Source: Calamus simplicifolius (taxonomy: Eukaryota > Streptophyta > Magnoliopsida > Arecales > Arecaceae). From it: a stretch of 64,000 bases of DNA. Location of the stretch: positions 672,158 through 736,157 of the forward strand of contig UESW01004566.1 in assembly GCA_900491605.1 (NCBI GenBank), given 5' to 3'. The notes beneath the pieces were generated by a model, which was given only the letters and a program-made list of their open reading frames with translations, was not told the DNA's origin and made no database searches. Of this stretch, positions 35,341 to 49,800 are shown piece after piece (the stretch's first letter is position 1; each line of letters begins with the position of its first letter). Position numbers and translations under genes: made by a program.

Positions 35341-35840
35341 CCTCGAGTGTTTATGTGCTGGTTCGGGAGGTGACTCGAGCGGGTACGGGCTGTTAGGGAC
35401 TTGAACCGACTCGGGGGCATATGCTAGCCAGACCAAGTGGTGTTCCGTTAGCCACGATGCCATCGAGCTCCTTTGGAACCGCCTTGGGTGTTTGTGTACT
35501 GGTCCGAGAGGTGAGTTGAGCGGGTACGAGCTGTTAGGGACTTGAACCGACTCGGGGGCATATGCTAGCTAGACCGAGCAGTGTCCCGTTAGCCGCGATG
35601 CCATCGAGCTCCTTCGGAACCGCCTTGGGTGTTTGCGTGCTGGTCCGGGAGGTGACTCGAGCGGGTATGGGCTGTTAGGAATTTAAACCGAGTCGGGGGC
35701 GTATGCTAGCCAAGCCGAGTGGTATCCGTTAGCCGCGATGCCGCTGAGCTCCTCCGAAACCGCCTTAAGTGCTTGTGTGCTGGTCTGTGAGTTGACTCGA
35801 GGTCGCTAGAACCATAGGTCTTGAACCGCTGCGGGGGTTT
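35341..35840. repeat. 141-bp tandem repeat, 3.5 copies
   Basis: Unit starts at 35,341, 35,482, 35,623 and 35,763 (CCTCGAGTGTTT / CCTTGGGTGTTT and variants) give a period of 140-141 bp. Each unit contains GTGACTCGAGCGGGTA and ACTTGAACCGACTCGGGGGC. The last copy is partial and more diverged. Confidence 0.95.
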
Positions 35841-36649
35841 CGCGGCCGGCCCAGGGGTGACCTTATGATCGCAGGACCATTGAGAGCCTTTTTTGAGAGG
35901 TTAATTTTGTCGGGTTTTCTGTAATGCATTCAGACACTAATGAAAAGAAACTTTTTTCTCAAAGTGTAGTATACTTAGCTTTTTCGTAGCTGTTTGCCTT
36001 TGCATCGTATTCGGTGTCGACATTGATTATAGGCTTGAGAGTTTTTTCTTTAAAGAAATTGGTCTCCTTCTGCTGAGTTGATGACCTGCCCCCCAAAAAA
36101 CTATGTTGATTGAAGGTGGGGGCGCTGAAATCCAAGGGCAACTGGAATGGAATCCGCAGGAGGTCTTGGGCTCGGATTGGCTGCTCTTGCTGGCTAACGA
36201 GCCTGAGCCTTAAATTGCCGATGAGCTTGAGTTTGAGGTTGCTCTGATGCTGCTGAGCTCCAGAGAAATATGACAGTGGTGATTCTCTCGCTGGAGAGAT
36301 CTCTTACTGGATGGATGGTGGATGGCTTGAGCGACAACTAAAGGAGCAGCATGGGCTCTTGTTTGTTGCTGTGAGGCCACGAAATATCGCTCCCGTAGCT
36401 TTTGGGCAGCTGCCATTGATGTTTGAACTTACAGAGGAAGGGTGGCACGGTGCTCTGCCTGAATGGCCCGAGATAGTGGTGACGATGGGGCAGAGAGCTG
36501 GCCTCTTGCCGGTCAGCTCGTTGAGGGTGCCCCCCAGCGTTACTGGCAGAAGCTCCATGGGTCTTTGTCATCACCATATTTTTATCCACCATTGTTGTCG
36601 TAGAGGGAGTGAGAGCTTATAGCTTAGTGTCACAGAACTCTGCTTTCTC

Positions 36650-36667
36650 CCTCTTCCTGGCGCACCA
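36650..36667 (-). other. Primer binding site of element C
   Basis: On the minus strand, four bases after the LTR end CGGCATCA, the sequence reads TGGTGCGCCAGGAAGAGG. A TGG start right after the 5' LTR is where the 3' CCA of a tRNA primer pairs, and a GGCGCGCCAGG-type site is common in TAT-type elements. The exact tRNA is not assigned. Confidence 0.6.
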
Positions 36668-36670
36668 ATC

Positions 36671-39600
36671 TGATGCCGCCAGATCACCCCCCTCGAACGT
36701 CCGTGAGCGTCCGGTCGTCTTCTGCAGCGAGCCCGGGATCTTCCGGCAAACTTCTCGCATCTGGGAGCCTGCAAAAAGTCCCGGGGGCCAGAGATTCCGT
36801 CGGGGACCCTCCGACGCTCAAGTCAATGCTCTGGGCAACAACCGTGAGCTTGAGGAAGCTCGAAAGAGAAAGAGAGAGAGGCTCAGAGAAGAGCTCTCTG
36901 TGAGCAAGAATGAGCATTTAGGAGTGTTATGAGTGTGTTGAGTTATCAGTTTGTTGAGTTGTGTTCAGTTACCTGGTCGGGGGTCCCTCTTACTCATTTT
37001 ATAGATGCTTGGAGTTTGTCTGGCTTGAGTGGTTGAGGCCTCGTAATGATGACTTTGATGGGTGAAGTGTCAGAGCTGATGTCTGTGAGGCATGGGGTTC
37101 TGCCACTTGTCAGAGTATTTAAGGTGATGGCAGGGCTTGCTCCCTCCTTTGGCATGTTAGGACTGCAGGTTAAATCCCATCAAGTGGGTGGCTGCAGCTG
37201 GTTGGTGGGTCAAGTTCCGTCAGAGTGGGTGACCACTTGATTTGACCGCTGCAAGGAAGAGAGATAAAAGGTGGTGGAGTCCCATCACCATTACGAGCCA
37301 CACATCCATCTAAGATGGAAGAGTTGGGAGTTGAAGCCAGCTGTCCCTTGTAAAGTGTTGATTATAGAGTGCTTGCATGACACTGTTCATGGTCGGGGCC
37401 GAGATGGTCGAGAACGTGACCTTTATGAAGCCATAATGCCTTTGTACGAGAGACAAGATGTGGCTGTAGATGCGCCGACTTGGAAGAGGCCATTAAATGT
37501 GCCGAGGCGGGGCCGACTTGGAAGAGGCTATTAAATGTGCCGAGGCGGGGTCGACTTGGAAGAGGCTGAGACGGGACGATGCCGAGGCGGGGCCGACTTG
37601 GAAGAGGCCATTAAATGTGCCGAGGCGGGCAGAGCCGACTTGAATGAGATGGCCGACTTGAATGAGGCGGGGCCGACTTGGAAGAGGCCAAGACGGGAAG
37701 ATGCCGAGGCCGGGCCGACTTGAAAGAGGCCATTAAATGTGCCGAGGTGGGGCCGACTTGGAAGAGGCCGAGACGAGACGATGCCAAGGCGGGGCCGACT
37801 TGGAAGAGGCCATTAAATGTGCCGAGGCGGGCGGAGCCGACTTGAATGAGAGAGCCGACTTGAATTAGGCGGAGCCGACTTGGAAGAGGCCAGGACGGGA
37901 CGATGCCGAGGCCGGGCTGACTTGAAAGAGGCCATTAAATGTGCCGAGGCGGGGCCGACTTGGAAGAGGCCGAGACGGGACGATGCCAAGGCAGGGCCGA
38001 CTTGGAAGAGGCCATTAAATGTGCCGAGGCGGGCAGAGCCGACTTGAATGAGGCGGGGCCGACTTGGATGAGGCCGGGATGGGACGATGCCGAGGCCGGG
38101 CCGACTTGAATGAGAGGGCCGACTTAAATGAGGCGGGGCCGATTTGGAAGAGGCCGACTTGAATGAGGCGGGGTGACTTGGAAGAGGTCGTGACGAGACG
38201 ATGCCAAGGCCGGGCGACTTGAATGAGGCGGGGCCGACTTGAATGAGAGGGCCGACTTAAATGAGAGGGCCGACTTAAATGAGGCGGGCCGACTTGAATG
38301 AGAAGGCAAACTTAAATGAGGCGGGGTCGATTTGAATGAGAGGGCCGACTTAAATGAGGCGGGCCGATTTGGAAGAGGCCAACTTGAATGAGACAGGGCC
38401 TACATGGAAGAGGCCGGGACGGGACGATGCCGAGGCTGGGCCGACTTGAATGAGAGGGCCGACTTAAATGAGGCGGGGCCAATTTGGAAGAGACCGACTT
38501 GAATGAGACAGGGTCGACTTGAATGAGAGGGGGCCGATATGAATGAGAGGGCCAACTTAAATGAAGCGGGCCGATTTGGAAGTGGCCAACTTGAATGAGG
38601 CGGGCCGACTTGAATGAGACAGGCGACTTGAATGAGGCGGGCCATTAAATGTGTCGAGGTGGAGCCGACTTGGAAGAGGCCGAGATGGGACGATGCCGAG
38701 GCGGGGCCGATTTGGAAGAGGTCATTAAATGTGCCGAGGCGGTGCCGACTTGGAAGAGGCCGAGACGGGACGATGCCAAGGCAGGGCCGACTTGGAAGAG
38801 GCCATTAAATGTGCCGAGGCGAGCGGAGCCGACTTGAATGAGGCAGGGCCGACTTGGAAGAGGTCGGGACGGGATGATGCCGAGGCCGGGCTGACTTGAA
38901 AGAGGCCATTAAATGTGCCGAGGTGGGGCCGACTTGGAAGAGGCCGAGACGGGACGATGCCAAGGTGGGGCCGACTTGGAAGAGGCCATTAAATGTGCCG
39001 AGGCGGACGGAGCCGACTTGAATGAGAGGGCCGACTTGAATGAGGCGGGGCCGACTTGGAAGAGGCTGGGACGGGACGATGCCGAGGCTGGGCCGACTTG
39101 ATGAGAGGGCCGACTTAAATGAGGCGGGGCCGATTTGGAAGAGGCCGACTTGAATGAGGCGAGGTCGACTTGGAAGAGGCCGGGACGAGAGGATGCCGAG
39201 GCCGAGCGACTTGAATGAGGTGGGGCCGACTTGAATTAGAGGGCCGACTTAAATGAGAGGGCCGACTTAAATGAGGCGGGCCGATTTGAATGAGAAGGCA
39301 AACTTAAATGAGGCGGGGTCGACTTGAATGAGAGGGCCGACTTAAATGAGGCATGGCCGATTTGGAAGAGACCAACTTGAATGAGGCGGGGTGACTTGAA
39401 TGAGACGGGCGACGCGACTTGAATGAGAGTGCCGACTTGAATGAGGCGGGCCGACTTGGAAGAGGCCGGGAGGTTGGGCCGACTTAAATGAGGCGGGGCC
39501 AATTTGGAAGAGGCCGACTTGAATGAGAGGGTCCCGACATGAATGAGAGGGCCAACTTAAATGAGGCGAGCCGATTTGGAAAAGGCCAACTTGAATGAGG

Positions 39601-40065
39601 CGGGGCGACTTGAATTAGGCGGGGCCGACTTGGAAGAGAGGGCCAACTTGAATGAGGCGGGGCCGACTCATACTTTTTGCTCTCCTTTGCCTACATGGCG
39701 CTCCATTTCAATAAATGCTGTTTCTGCACCATTAAATGCTTGTCATTCTCCACCATTAAATGCTCTAGTCTTTTGATTTGACTATTGGCCCCATTAATAA
39801 CTGAAGGTGGCCTTTGACTGAACCCCGCACGTGGCCCTTTTTCTTTTTTGTTCTCTTTCTTTATTACGATGACAGCGCGGATGAAATATTTAATACATCA
39901 TGCCCTTTGAAAAGAAAGCCAAGTAGAATAGTGAGGCCGCCTAAGAATTAAGCGTTCAGGAAGGCGTTGCGGCCGCCTAAGAAAATCGTCTAAAAATTGC
40001 TATCTTGAGAAGATGCCATCCAAAAATTATTGCTTTTATTGCTTATGGGGTCAACTGGCCCATAA
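36671..40065 (-). mobile_element. 5' LTR of element C
   Basis: The LTR runs on the minus strand from near 40,065 (TTATGGGCCAGTTGACC) to 36,671 (GGCATCA). It has TATAAAAT at 36,997-37,004 (minus) and the shared motif at 36,805-36,822. It is about 0.67 kb longer than the 3' LTR because its array is longer. The pentamer GCATC flanks the element at 31,935-31,939 and 40,066-40,070, supporting a target-site duplication and an element of about 8.1 kb. Confidence 0.75.
37470..39670. repeat. Short tandem array in element C 5' LTR
   Basis: The same unit families as at 32,955-34,215 (GCCGACTTGGAAGAGGCC, GCCGACTTGAATGAGGCGG, ATTAAATGTGCCGAGG), expanded to about 2.2 kb. Blocks of several hundred bases recur within it in the same order, suggesting expansion by unequal exchange of large blocks. 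Confidence 0.9.
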
Positions 40066-40070
40066 GCATC

Positions 40071-40541
40071 CATCTCGATAGTCTTAAATCCTACTACACA
40101 ATTCAGCAAGGCTGTATCACTGCTAATTCTTTTAAGCTTCCCGTTGATATAAAGTTTGGATTATTACCTCACGTTTGTTTGTAAAGAGTTCAAACAAATT
40201 GAGGAGGAGACGGCTAACGAAAATCAGATTCATAACAAAATACGAACGACGTAACGTTTGGATCCACATAAGTATATTATTGAGTGCATGCTGGGGCTCC
40301 GTTCCTTCCCCAGGATTATTAAGATAACCTTATCCTCCACGTCGAGCAACCACGAGCCTCCACGTAGGATGCAGCGCTGACCTGGCTTCTTCTGGAACAC
40401 CCCGTACGTCCCTCACCCTCTCACCCACTATCTACTATCTTCCACCCATCCATTTGCATTCTCCTCCCAGCTTAATTCGATCGCGTACGTCCATATTTCC
40501 TTCCGTAAGAGAGAGAGAGCGCGACCGCAATACTCTTCCTC
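40071..40541 (+). promoter_or_regulatory. Promoter and 5'UTR of PSBX
   Basis: Between the retroelement edge and the start codon lie GATAA (40,323-40,327), TTATCC (40,330-40,335) and two CCACGT cores (40,337-40,342; 40,360-40,365). GATA-type I-boxes close to ACGT cores are typical of light-regulated photosynthesis genes. No clear TATA box is seen. Only about 470 bp separate the gene from element C. Confidence 0.5.
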
Positions 40542-40907
40542 ATGGCATCAGTTTCCGCCGCCGCCATGGCGATGCCACTCGCTTGGGCTGGCCACCGGAA
40601 GCCGCTGGTCGGCTCCGACACCTTCTTCCTCCCGCTGAGGCTCCCAGCCCGGGCTGCAGGTTCTAAGATGAGAGCGAGGAGCAGCATCCGGGCTTCATCG
40701 GTGAAGGAGAAGGCAGTGGCCGGTCTGACAGCAGCGGCGCTGGCGGCGGCCATGGTGATACCGGAATTGGCAGAGGCGGCCCAGCCGGGGATCTCGCCGT
40801 CACTGAAGAACTTCCTGCTCAGCATTGTGGCAGGTGGAGTCGTGCTCGGCGTCCTCGTCGGAGCTGTCATCGGCGTCGCCAACTTTGACCCCGTCAAGCG
40901 GAGCTGA
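40542..40907 (+). CDS. PSBX: Photosystem II subunit X, nuclear-encoded chloroplast precursor
   Basis: The 121-residue protein is the precursor of PsbX, a small single-span subunit of the photosystem II core in the thylakoid membrane. Residues 1 to about 50 form a Ser/Ala/Arg-rich stroma-targeting region. A hydrophobic thylakoid-transfer segment follows, [16 protein letters not shown] (64-79), ending in the AEA-type cleavage site before AQPGIS. The mature part of about 42 residues has the signature [17 protein letters not shown], a membrane span at about 89-113, and the invariant C terminus NFDPVKRS. The start at 40,542 is preceded by CTTCCTC and gives the expected MASVSA N terminus. One exon, intact. 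Nearby retrotransposon LTRs end only about 480 bp upstream. Family membership is near certain. Confidence 0.95.
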   Translation: MASVSAAAMAMPLAWAGHRKPLVGSDTFFLPLRLPARAAGSKMRARSSIRASSVKEKAVAGLTAAALAAAMVIPELAEAAQPGISPSLKNFLLSIVAGGVVLGVLVGAVIGVANFDPVKRS

Positions 40908-42581
40908 CAACAGTGCTATGGAATGAGTTCTATATATTTTGCATTGCATCTATCTTCTTCGATCCGTTTCTTTTCTTGCTTGCTCTTCCTGTGAACTTTG
41001 TTAAACTAGCCGTTGTAGTATCACCCTTTCATAACAATATTTCAGTGCCGTCGTTTCTCGGCACTTCCTGTTATCCTCCTCGTCTAAGCAATCTTGACAT
41101 GAAACTTAAAGAGTATATATATATATATATATAGAGTTAAAAATGCTCTACATACTGACGCCATGGAACAGACATCCTATAATGAGCTTGATACGAATGT
41201 AATGAGCTTGGATTAGGATCTATGGGTATATCCAGATCGATATTTAGTTCATTAAGCTGGTTGAATTCAGGCAGAGATCTAGATGCAGCCTAAGCTTGGA
41301 GGTATGAAATACCATTTTAATTTTTGTTTCCCTTCTCTCATCCACATAAATTCCTCCCACCAAGAACTGATGATTGGGAAGACAAGAATGCCACATTAAA
41401 ACAAATATTCATGTTTTGAAAGACAATAATTTATGGACAAAATCTGGGTGTGGTTCGTTTGCCCGAGTTCACCACGTACAATTTTATATTTTATTGAACG
41501 TATGGATTTTATTAGAAAAACAATAGCAATTGTAAATATATTACTTTTATTAAGTAGAAAACCTAAGTTTAAACTGATTAAAATTTGAAGCTGGGCAAAT
41601 AAAATACACTATCTTGTACCTAATTTAAGAATATCTTGTTGAACAACACAAAAGCACAACATCTAAAGGCCGTGCCGTACGTGCCTGGCACCGCCCACTT
41701 TATACTGGATTGCGCGTGCCAACGGCTTTCGGTCCTCTGACATTGAACACGTCTTCAAAACGTATCATCTGTCCTTTTTTATCTTATAAATCTTCAAGCC
41801 ACCTTGATACCCATGGCAGATTAGATGGACTCACAAGCTATGCTGCATCAGCGAGGGGCGACGCCTTTTTGGCGTGAGATTCCTGTGTTGCAAAAGCATC
41901 TCTCTCTTCGATCAAATTTAAGGAGAAAATCCAATGGATCAACATCGCACATTCTTCTAAGTACTTTTAGTTGTGCTTAAGCTTTTCTAGTATTAAAAAC
42001 ACAAGAAATTGACAGGAAAAGAGTGAGAGAGCGTTCCAAATTTCAGCTTTGTTTACTCTATTAAGCACTATAGACCACTGTAATTTTAAAAGAGGTGATT
42101 TATTTCATCCCTCGATTTTGTAATGATCCTAATAAATGGCCGAATTAGCACTACTTTGACTCCAAGAACTTTCTTAGCTTTTCGATTTTAGTTTTCGAGA
42201 TCGAGACACGTTATAAAAAATGACAAACCAAAATTTTCAAGCTCCAGCCCTTTTAACTCTAGAACTTGACTTTTCCAAACGCAGAATGATTTGACAACAC
42301 AAGCATGATCATTTTTCATTAATCTACCAAGATAATTCAGCTGATGGCAATGGGCAGAGTTCGTTATCAGATAGGCACTGGATAAATCACATAATCCTGA
42401 CCAAATTGCACAAAGATAAAGAAAAGTGTCTTGGTTCAAGTTTGGATAAAACAAGCACATCCTTCACTTCACTACATATAAAAGAAATTATACCTCACTG
42501 TTTGACGGGATATGCAAACTCCTCTTCAAAAACATCAACAAAAAGAGAACAATATTTAGACTAGTTAAACACCCTCCATGC
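40908..42581. other. Intergenic between PSBX and RPS3 (convergent 3' ends)
   Basis: It holds the PSBX 3' end, a TA microsatellite at about 41,112-41,133, and otherwise AT-rich sequence. No gene is recognised; the 42,188-42,460 frame has no family features. Confidence 0.5.
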
Positions 42582-46411
<3,830 letters not shown>

Positions 46412-46714
46412 GATTTCCGATCAAGGAAGGGAGAGAGAGAGAGAGAAGGAGCAGAGTAGATCGGCCGCCGTTTCTTTCTCCGGCTTCGCTTCCTCTAAAG
46501 CCCTATCTCGCAACCCTAGAATTTTTATCGACACTCTTTTAACACGAGGGCCCGAAAGATCACGTGCATAGCATCTGCCGAGATTATGTGAAATAGCTTA
46601 TCGAAAGCAGTTCTATATAATAATAAATATATAGGGGCTAATATGCAAAGTTGCCGTACCAGTTGACACTTCGACAAGTAATGAAAGCATATTTGTATAT
46701 ACAACCCTATGGAA
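46412..46714 (-). promoter_or_regulatory. 5'UTR and promoter of RPS3
   Basis: Just upstream of the start is a CT/GA-rich leader, (GA)n on the plus strand at about 46,430-46,446, as in other translational genes of plants. Short CCCTA-type elements occur at 46,500-46,520 and a GGGCCC at about 46,549. A full telo-box-like AAACCCTAA (46,065-46,073) lies in intron 2. Telo-boxes and GGGCCC-type site II elements are known in plant ribosomal-protein promoters; assigning these sites is inference. Confidence 0.4.
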
Positions 46715-46805
46715 TGCAAAAATTACTCAACTATTCTACCGTTAAATTTAACCACACCCGGCAAGCAGAATGCCGGGATTGCTTTAAAGTTGAGTAATTT
46801 TTGCA
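46715..46805. repeat. Perfect foldback, 18-bp arms with an inner 7-bp stem
   Basis: TGCAAAAATTACTCAACT at 46,715-46,732 is the exact reverse complement of 46,788-46,805. Inside the loop, CCCGGCA (46,757-46,763) pairs exactly with TGCCGGG (46,771-46,777). CCCGGCA occurs again at 46,811-46,817. The structure may be a small MITE-like element or a hairpin-encoding sequence. Confidence 0.85.
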
Positions 46806-46809
46806 ACTA

Positions 46810-49800
46810 GACCCGGCATCGTATTTGCCGTCACTGGCATTAATTTGCTCCAAAAACAACCTATGAATGCTAGTCATTTCTAGTTTAGCACACACTACCA
46901 ATCTTGTCCATCTAAAATGTTGTAAATAAGTATATTAATTGGCGTGTGTATATATTTTCAGCTCAATAAATGATTAGATCTTGATTCCAATGAAAGAGTT
47001 GCTATATTAATGATTTGGATCATTCAATTTGTTCTAATATCTCTAATATAATTACATATTAAGGTTGTATTTGACAAAAATCTAAAATAAATAATCTAAA
47101 CTCATTAACTAGCAAAATGATACTTTTTTTTTTTTACTTGAGACCTGCTTCTAGAAAACACTGATTTTGTTCTCATGGATGATTCCACTTAAATTAGTCA
47201 GAAACTGGGGAGATGTTTTAATTGGTGGTTATTGAAAATATGAGACCATTAAAGAGAGTTAATGTTCATATCTTTAGATGTTTTAATATTCTTGCTTCTT
47301 GTTTAATTTCTTTACTTTAGTTTGCTTGTTCGCTATACTAATTCCCATAAGATTCCTTACTTGCATCAGGTTACATCATATAAATCATAGCATAGGCCAG
47401 TGCCAAATTTAAGGGAGTTAACAGGGGACCCTTCCATGTAACTTCTGTTAGGCGGGTTCAAGTATTTAGAGAAGTCATAATCTAGTTTTAGTATAATTTA
47501 ACTAAATTACGTTTCAAAATAAAGTTTTCATTTATTTTTATTTTTATGTTGTGATTACAAGACCGATTTAAACTCTTCCAAAATTAACTCCCTCAAGCTA
47601 AAATTCAGAATATTTGCCAGATAGCCTGCTGCTTGTTTGATGCGTCAATTTTACAAGTTTACAAAATATGTGTACTATATTTGCCAGACTAAAGCCTGAG
47701 CTCATATTTTCTTGTTCACAATTGAGCCTATTTGAACCTGAAATTGGTTCGGATTTAGTGCAAATTGGACTGGGCTCTAATGGCTGGTCCAGGTCGAGTC
47801 TGGGTCTCCTTGGGTCTGTTCTGCTCCTCTAAACAAGTTTGACTGAGACATTGGAAAAGTCTTGGTATGCCGCCCCGGTGCAGCATGGCCTGCAACGGAC
47901 GCAGTGATTCACCCATGCGCAAACCCGTGCATCAGCAATGCGGGATCCATGGGCAGCCCTTTGGTATGGACCCACGCGCGGATGAATCATTGCATCCGAT
48001 GCTGATCATGCTGCACCAGGAGTGATGTACAAAGACTTTTCCGTAGGCCATTTGCCCATACCTCGGTGTTGGTGTCCTGCGGTGTGTGCAAGCCCATTCA
48101 AGCCCAAAAACAGAGAGAAATGTCTACAGAAAATTTCAGCAAGCTCTCCAACTTTTCTTCTCTTTTCCTTTCCCACCATCTTCTCCTCTCTTTTGATCTT
48201 GTTTACAGCTAACAGTGGGAGACTTGCATGCACTGGACATCAGATTTCTGATCTTTAAGATCATTAGAATTATCGGTTCTCATTCTCATACTTGAGAAGA
48301 AGAGAGTAGCTTTGCGAGTTACATTCTTAGTTCTCATTCCCATACTTCAGAATTACCTAAGATCAGTATTCAAGGTAAATGATGCCCAAATTTTGTCCAA
48401 TTTTAATGGACCGAAAAACCTATTAGTATGGACTTGTATTTAAGAAAAACTAATAAGTTTGCTGCCCTAAAGTCCATAAAAGCTGGTTAATAAGTTTGTT
48501 GACCATAGTTCTTAATTCATATATTATATATATATGGTTGATGGAAGCTAGAACCACATGAACTAACAGACTGAAAACCTTTCTTCTTTTTTTTTTTTCT
48601 TCTTTTGGGACTCTAATTTTTTGCTAATGCAATCTTAATACTGCTAATAGGTTCTATGCAGTGATGGGCTTGATGTGAACATTATTCGAAATAAGCTCTT
48701 GTTGGACTCTCATCTAGACCATTCCAACCTCTTAGTAGGATTTTAGGCTCATGTAAACTGACTCTGTTCAAAACAACCTCTTGTTGTTTGGTATTTGCTC
48801 TTGGGATGTTTTTGGTGCAGGCACTCCTTTGGATTGAGCTAACAGTATCTTGGAGACAGTATTGGACTTTTAATCCAATGCACAGTGGGAATGGATTGGT
48901 GTGTAAAAGACTTTATGTTACCTAAGTCTAACAAATTCGATCTACCATTACCTAAATCAAACCAAATATATTCTTTGATGAACATTGTTGGGTATGGGTC
49001 ACAATGAGAATTATGGGTTGAATCCAAGCTCAGATATCCAAGTTGGACTGGATGTTGGCCAAGTCAGATTGTCATAATTATGTCGAAGTTGGGCCAGATG
49101 GTGACCAAATCCTCTGAGTCTGGCCAAGACCTATCATTTTTGCAGCATGAGGTAAGAGAGGCTACGAGATTGGATCCAACAAAAATCTAATCCTGGCAGG
49201 CTAAGTGGTCCCTCTCCAATTCAAATTCATCATTATAATTTGCCAAGGCTACAACAATGATAACTGATATACACAAAAGATATGTGCAAATGTCTTAGTC
49301 CTGAAGAGGACAACACAGCCCTATTGACACAAATGATAAAAACCTAATGATGCCATTGCATGACTCCAACTTATCTTAGACAACTTTAATAATAGGTTTT
49401 TGATAAGTTGGTACTGTCATAACACAAGCCCACAACTAATTGAAGCAATGCATGTCGTTTGTTAGCTTTTGGACCAGAGATTATGCTGACAGACTTCCCT
49501 CTTGTCTGCTGCTTTTATGGCTGGGTCCATGAATGACACCTTGTGGTCCATCTTTGTTGGTACCTATCATTACACATTCCTCCAACCATTTATTTCTGTA
49601 GGTAGGGTTAGGGAAATCTAGCTGGACCCACTAACTTGCACACACCCAACGAACAAAAATAGATTTGGGTGAAACTTTTTTGTAATTGAGTCAATCCAAC
49701 ATCAATCCAATTGTAAATGGATGGGTTTAGGTATGACCTTTGCACCAGATGAATCACCTAGAATGATTTGATCAACTAACTAGCTTTCCACCCTAACATA

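Larger units (their letters stand above)
34664..36649 (-). mobile_element. Internal region of element C, no pol or gag found
   Basis: Only about 2 kb separate the two LTRs. I see two tandem arrays and a mixed stretch at 35,840-36,649, but no reverse transcriptase, integrase or gag block on either strand. A long-LTR element lacking coding capacity fits a non-autonomous (LARD-like) retrotransposon that depends on a related TAT element. Confidence 0.65.

Noticed and set aside
34641..35420. 259-residue open minus frame with repeated LPQ/AAS text
   Set aside because: It follows a degenerate tandem array within element C, and the peptide has no domain.
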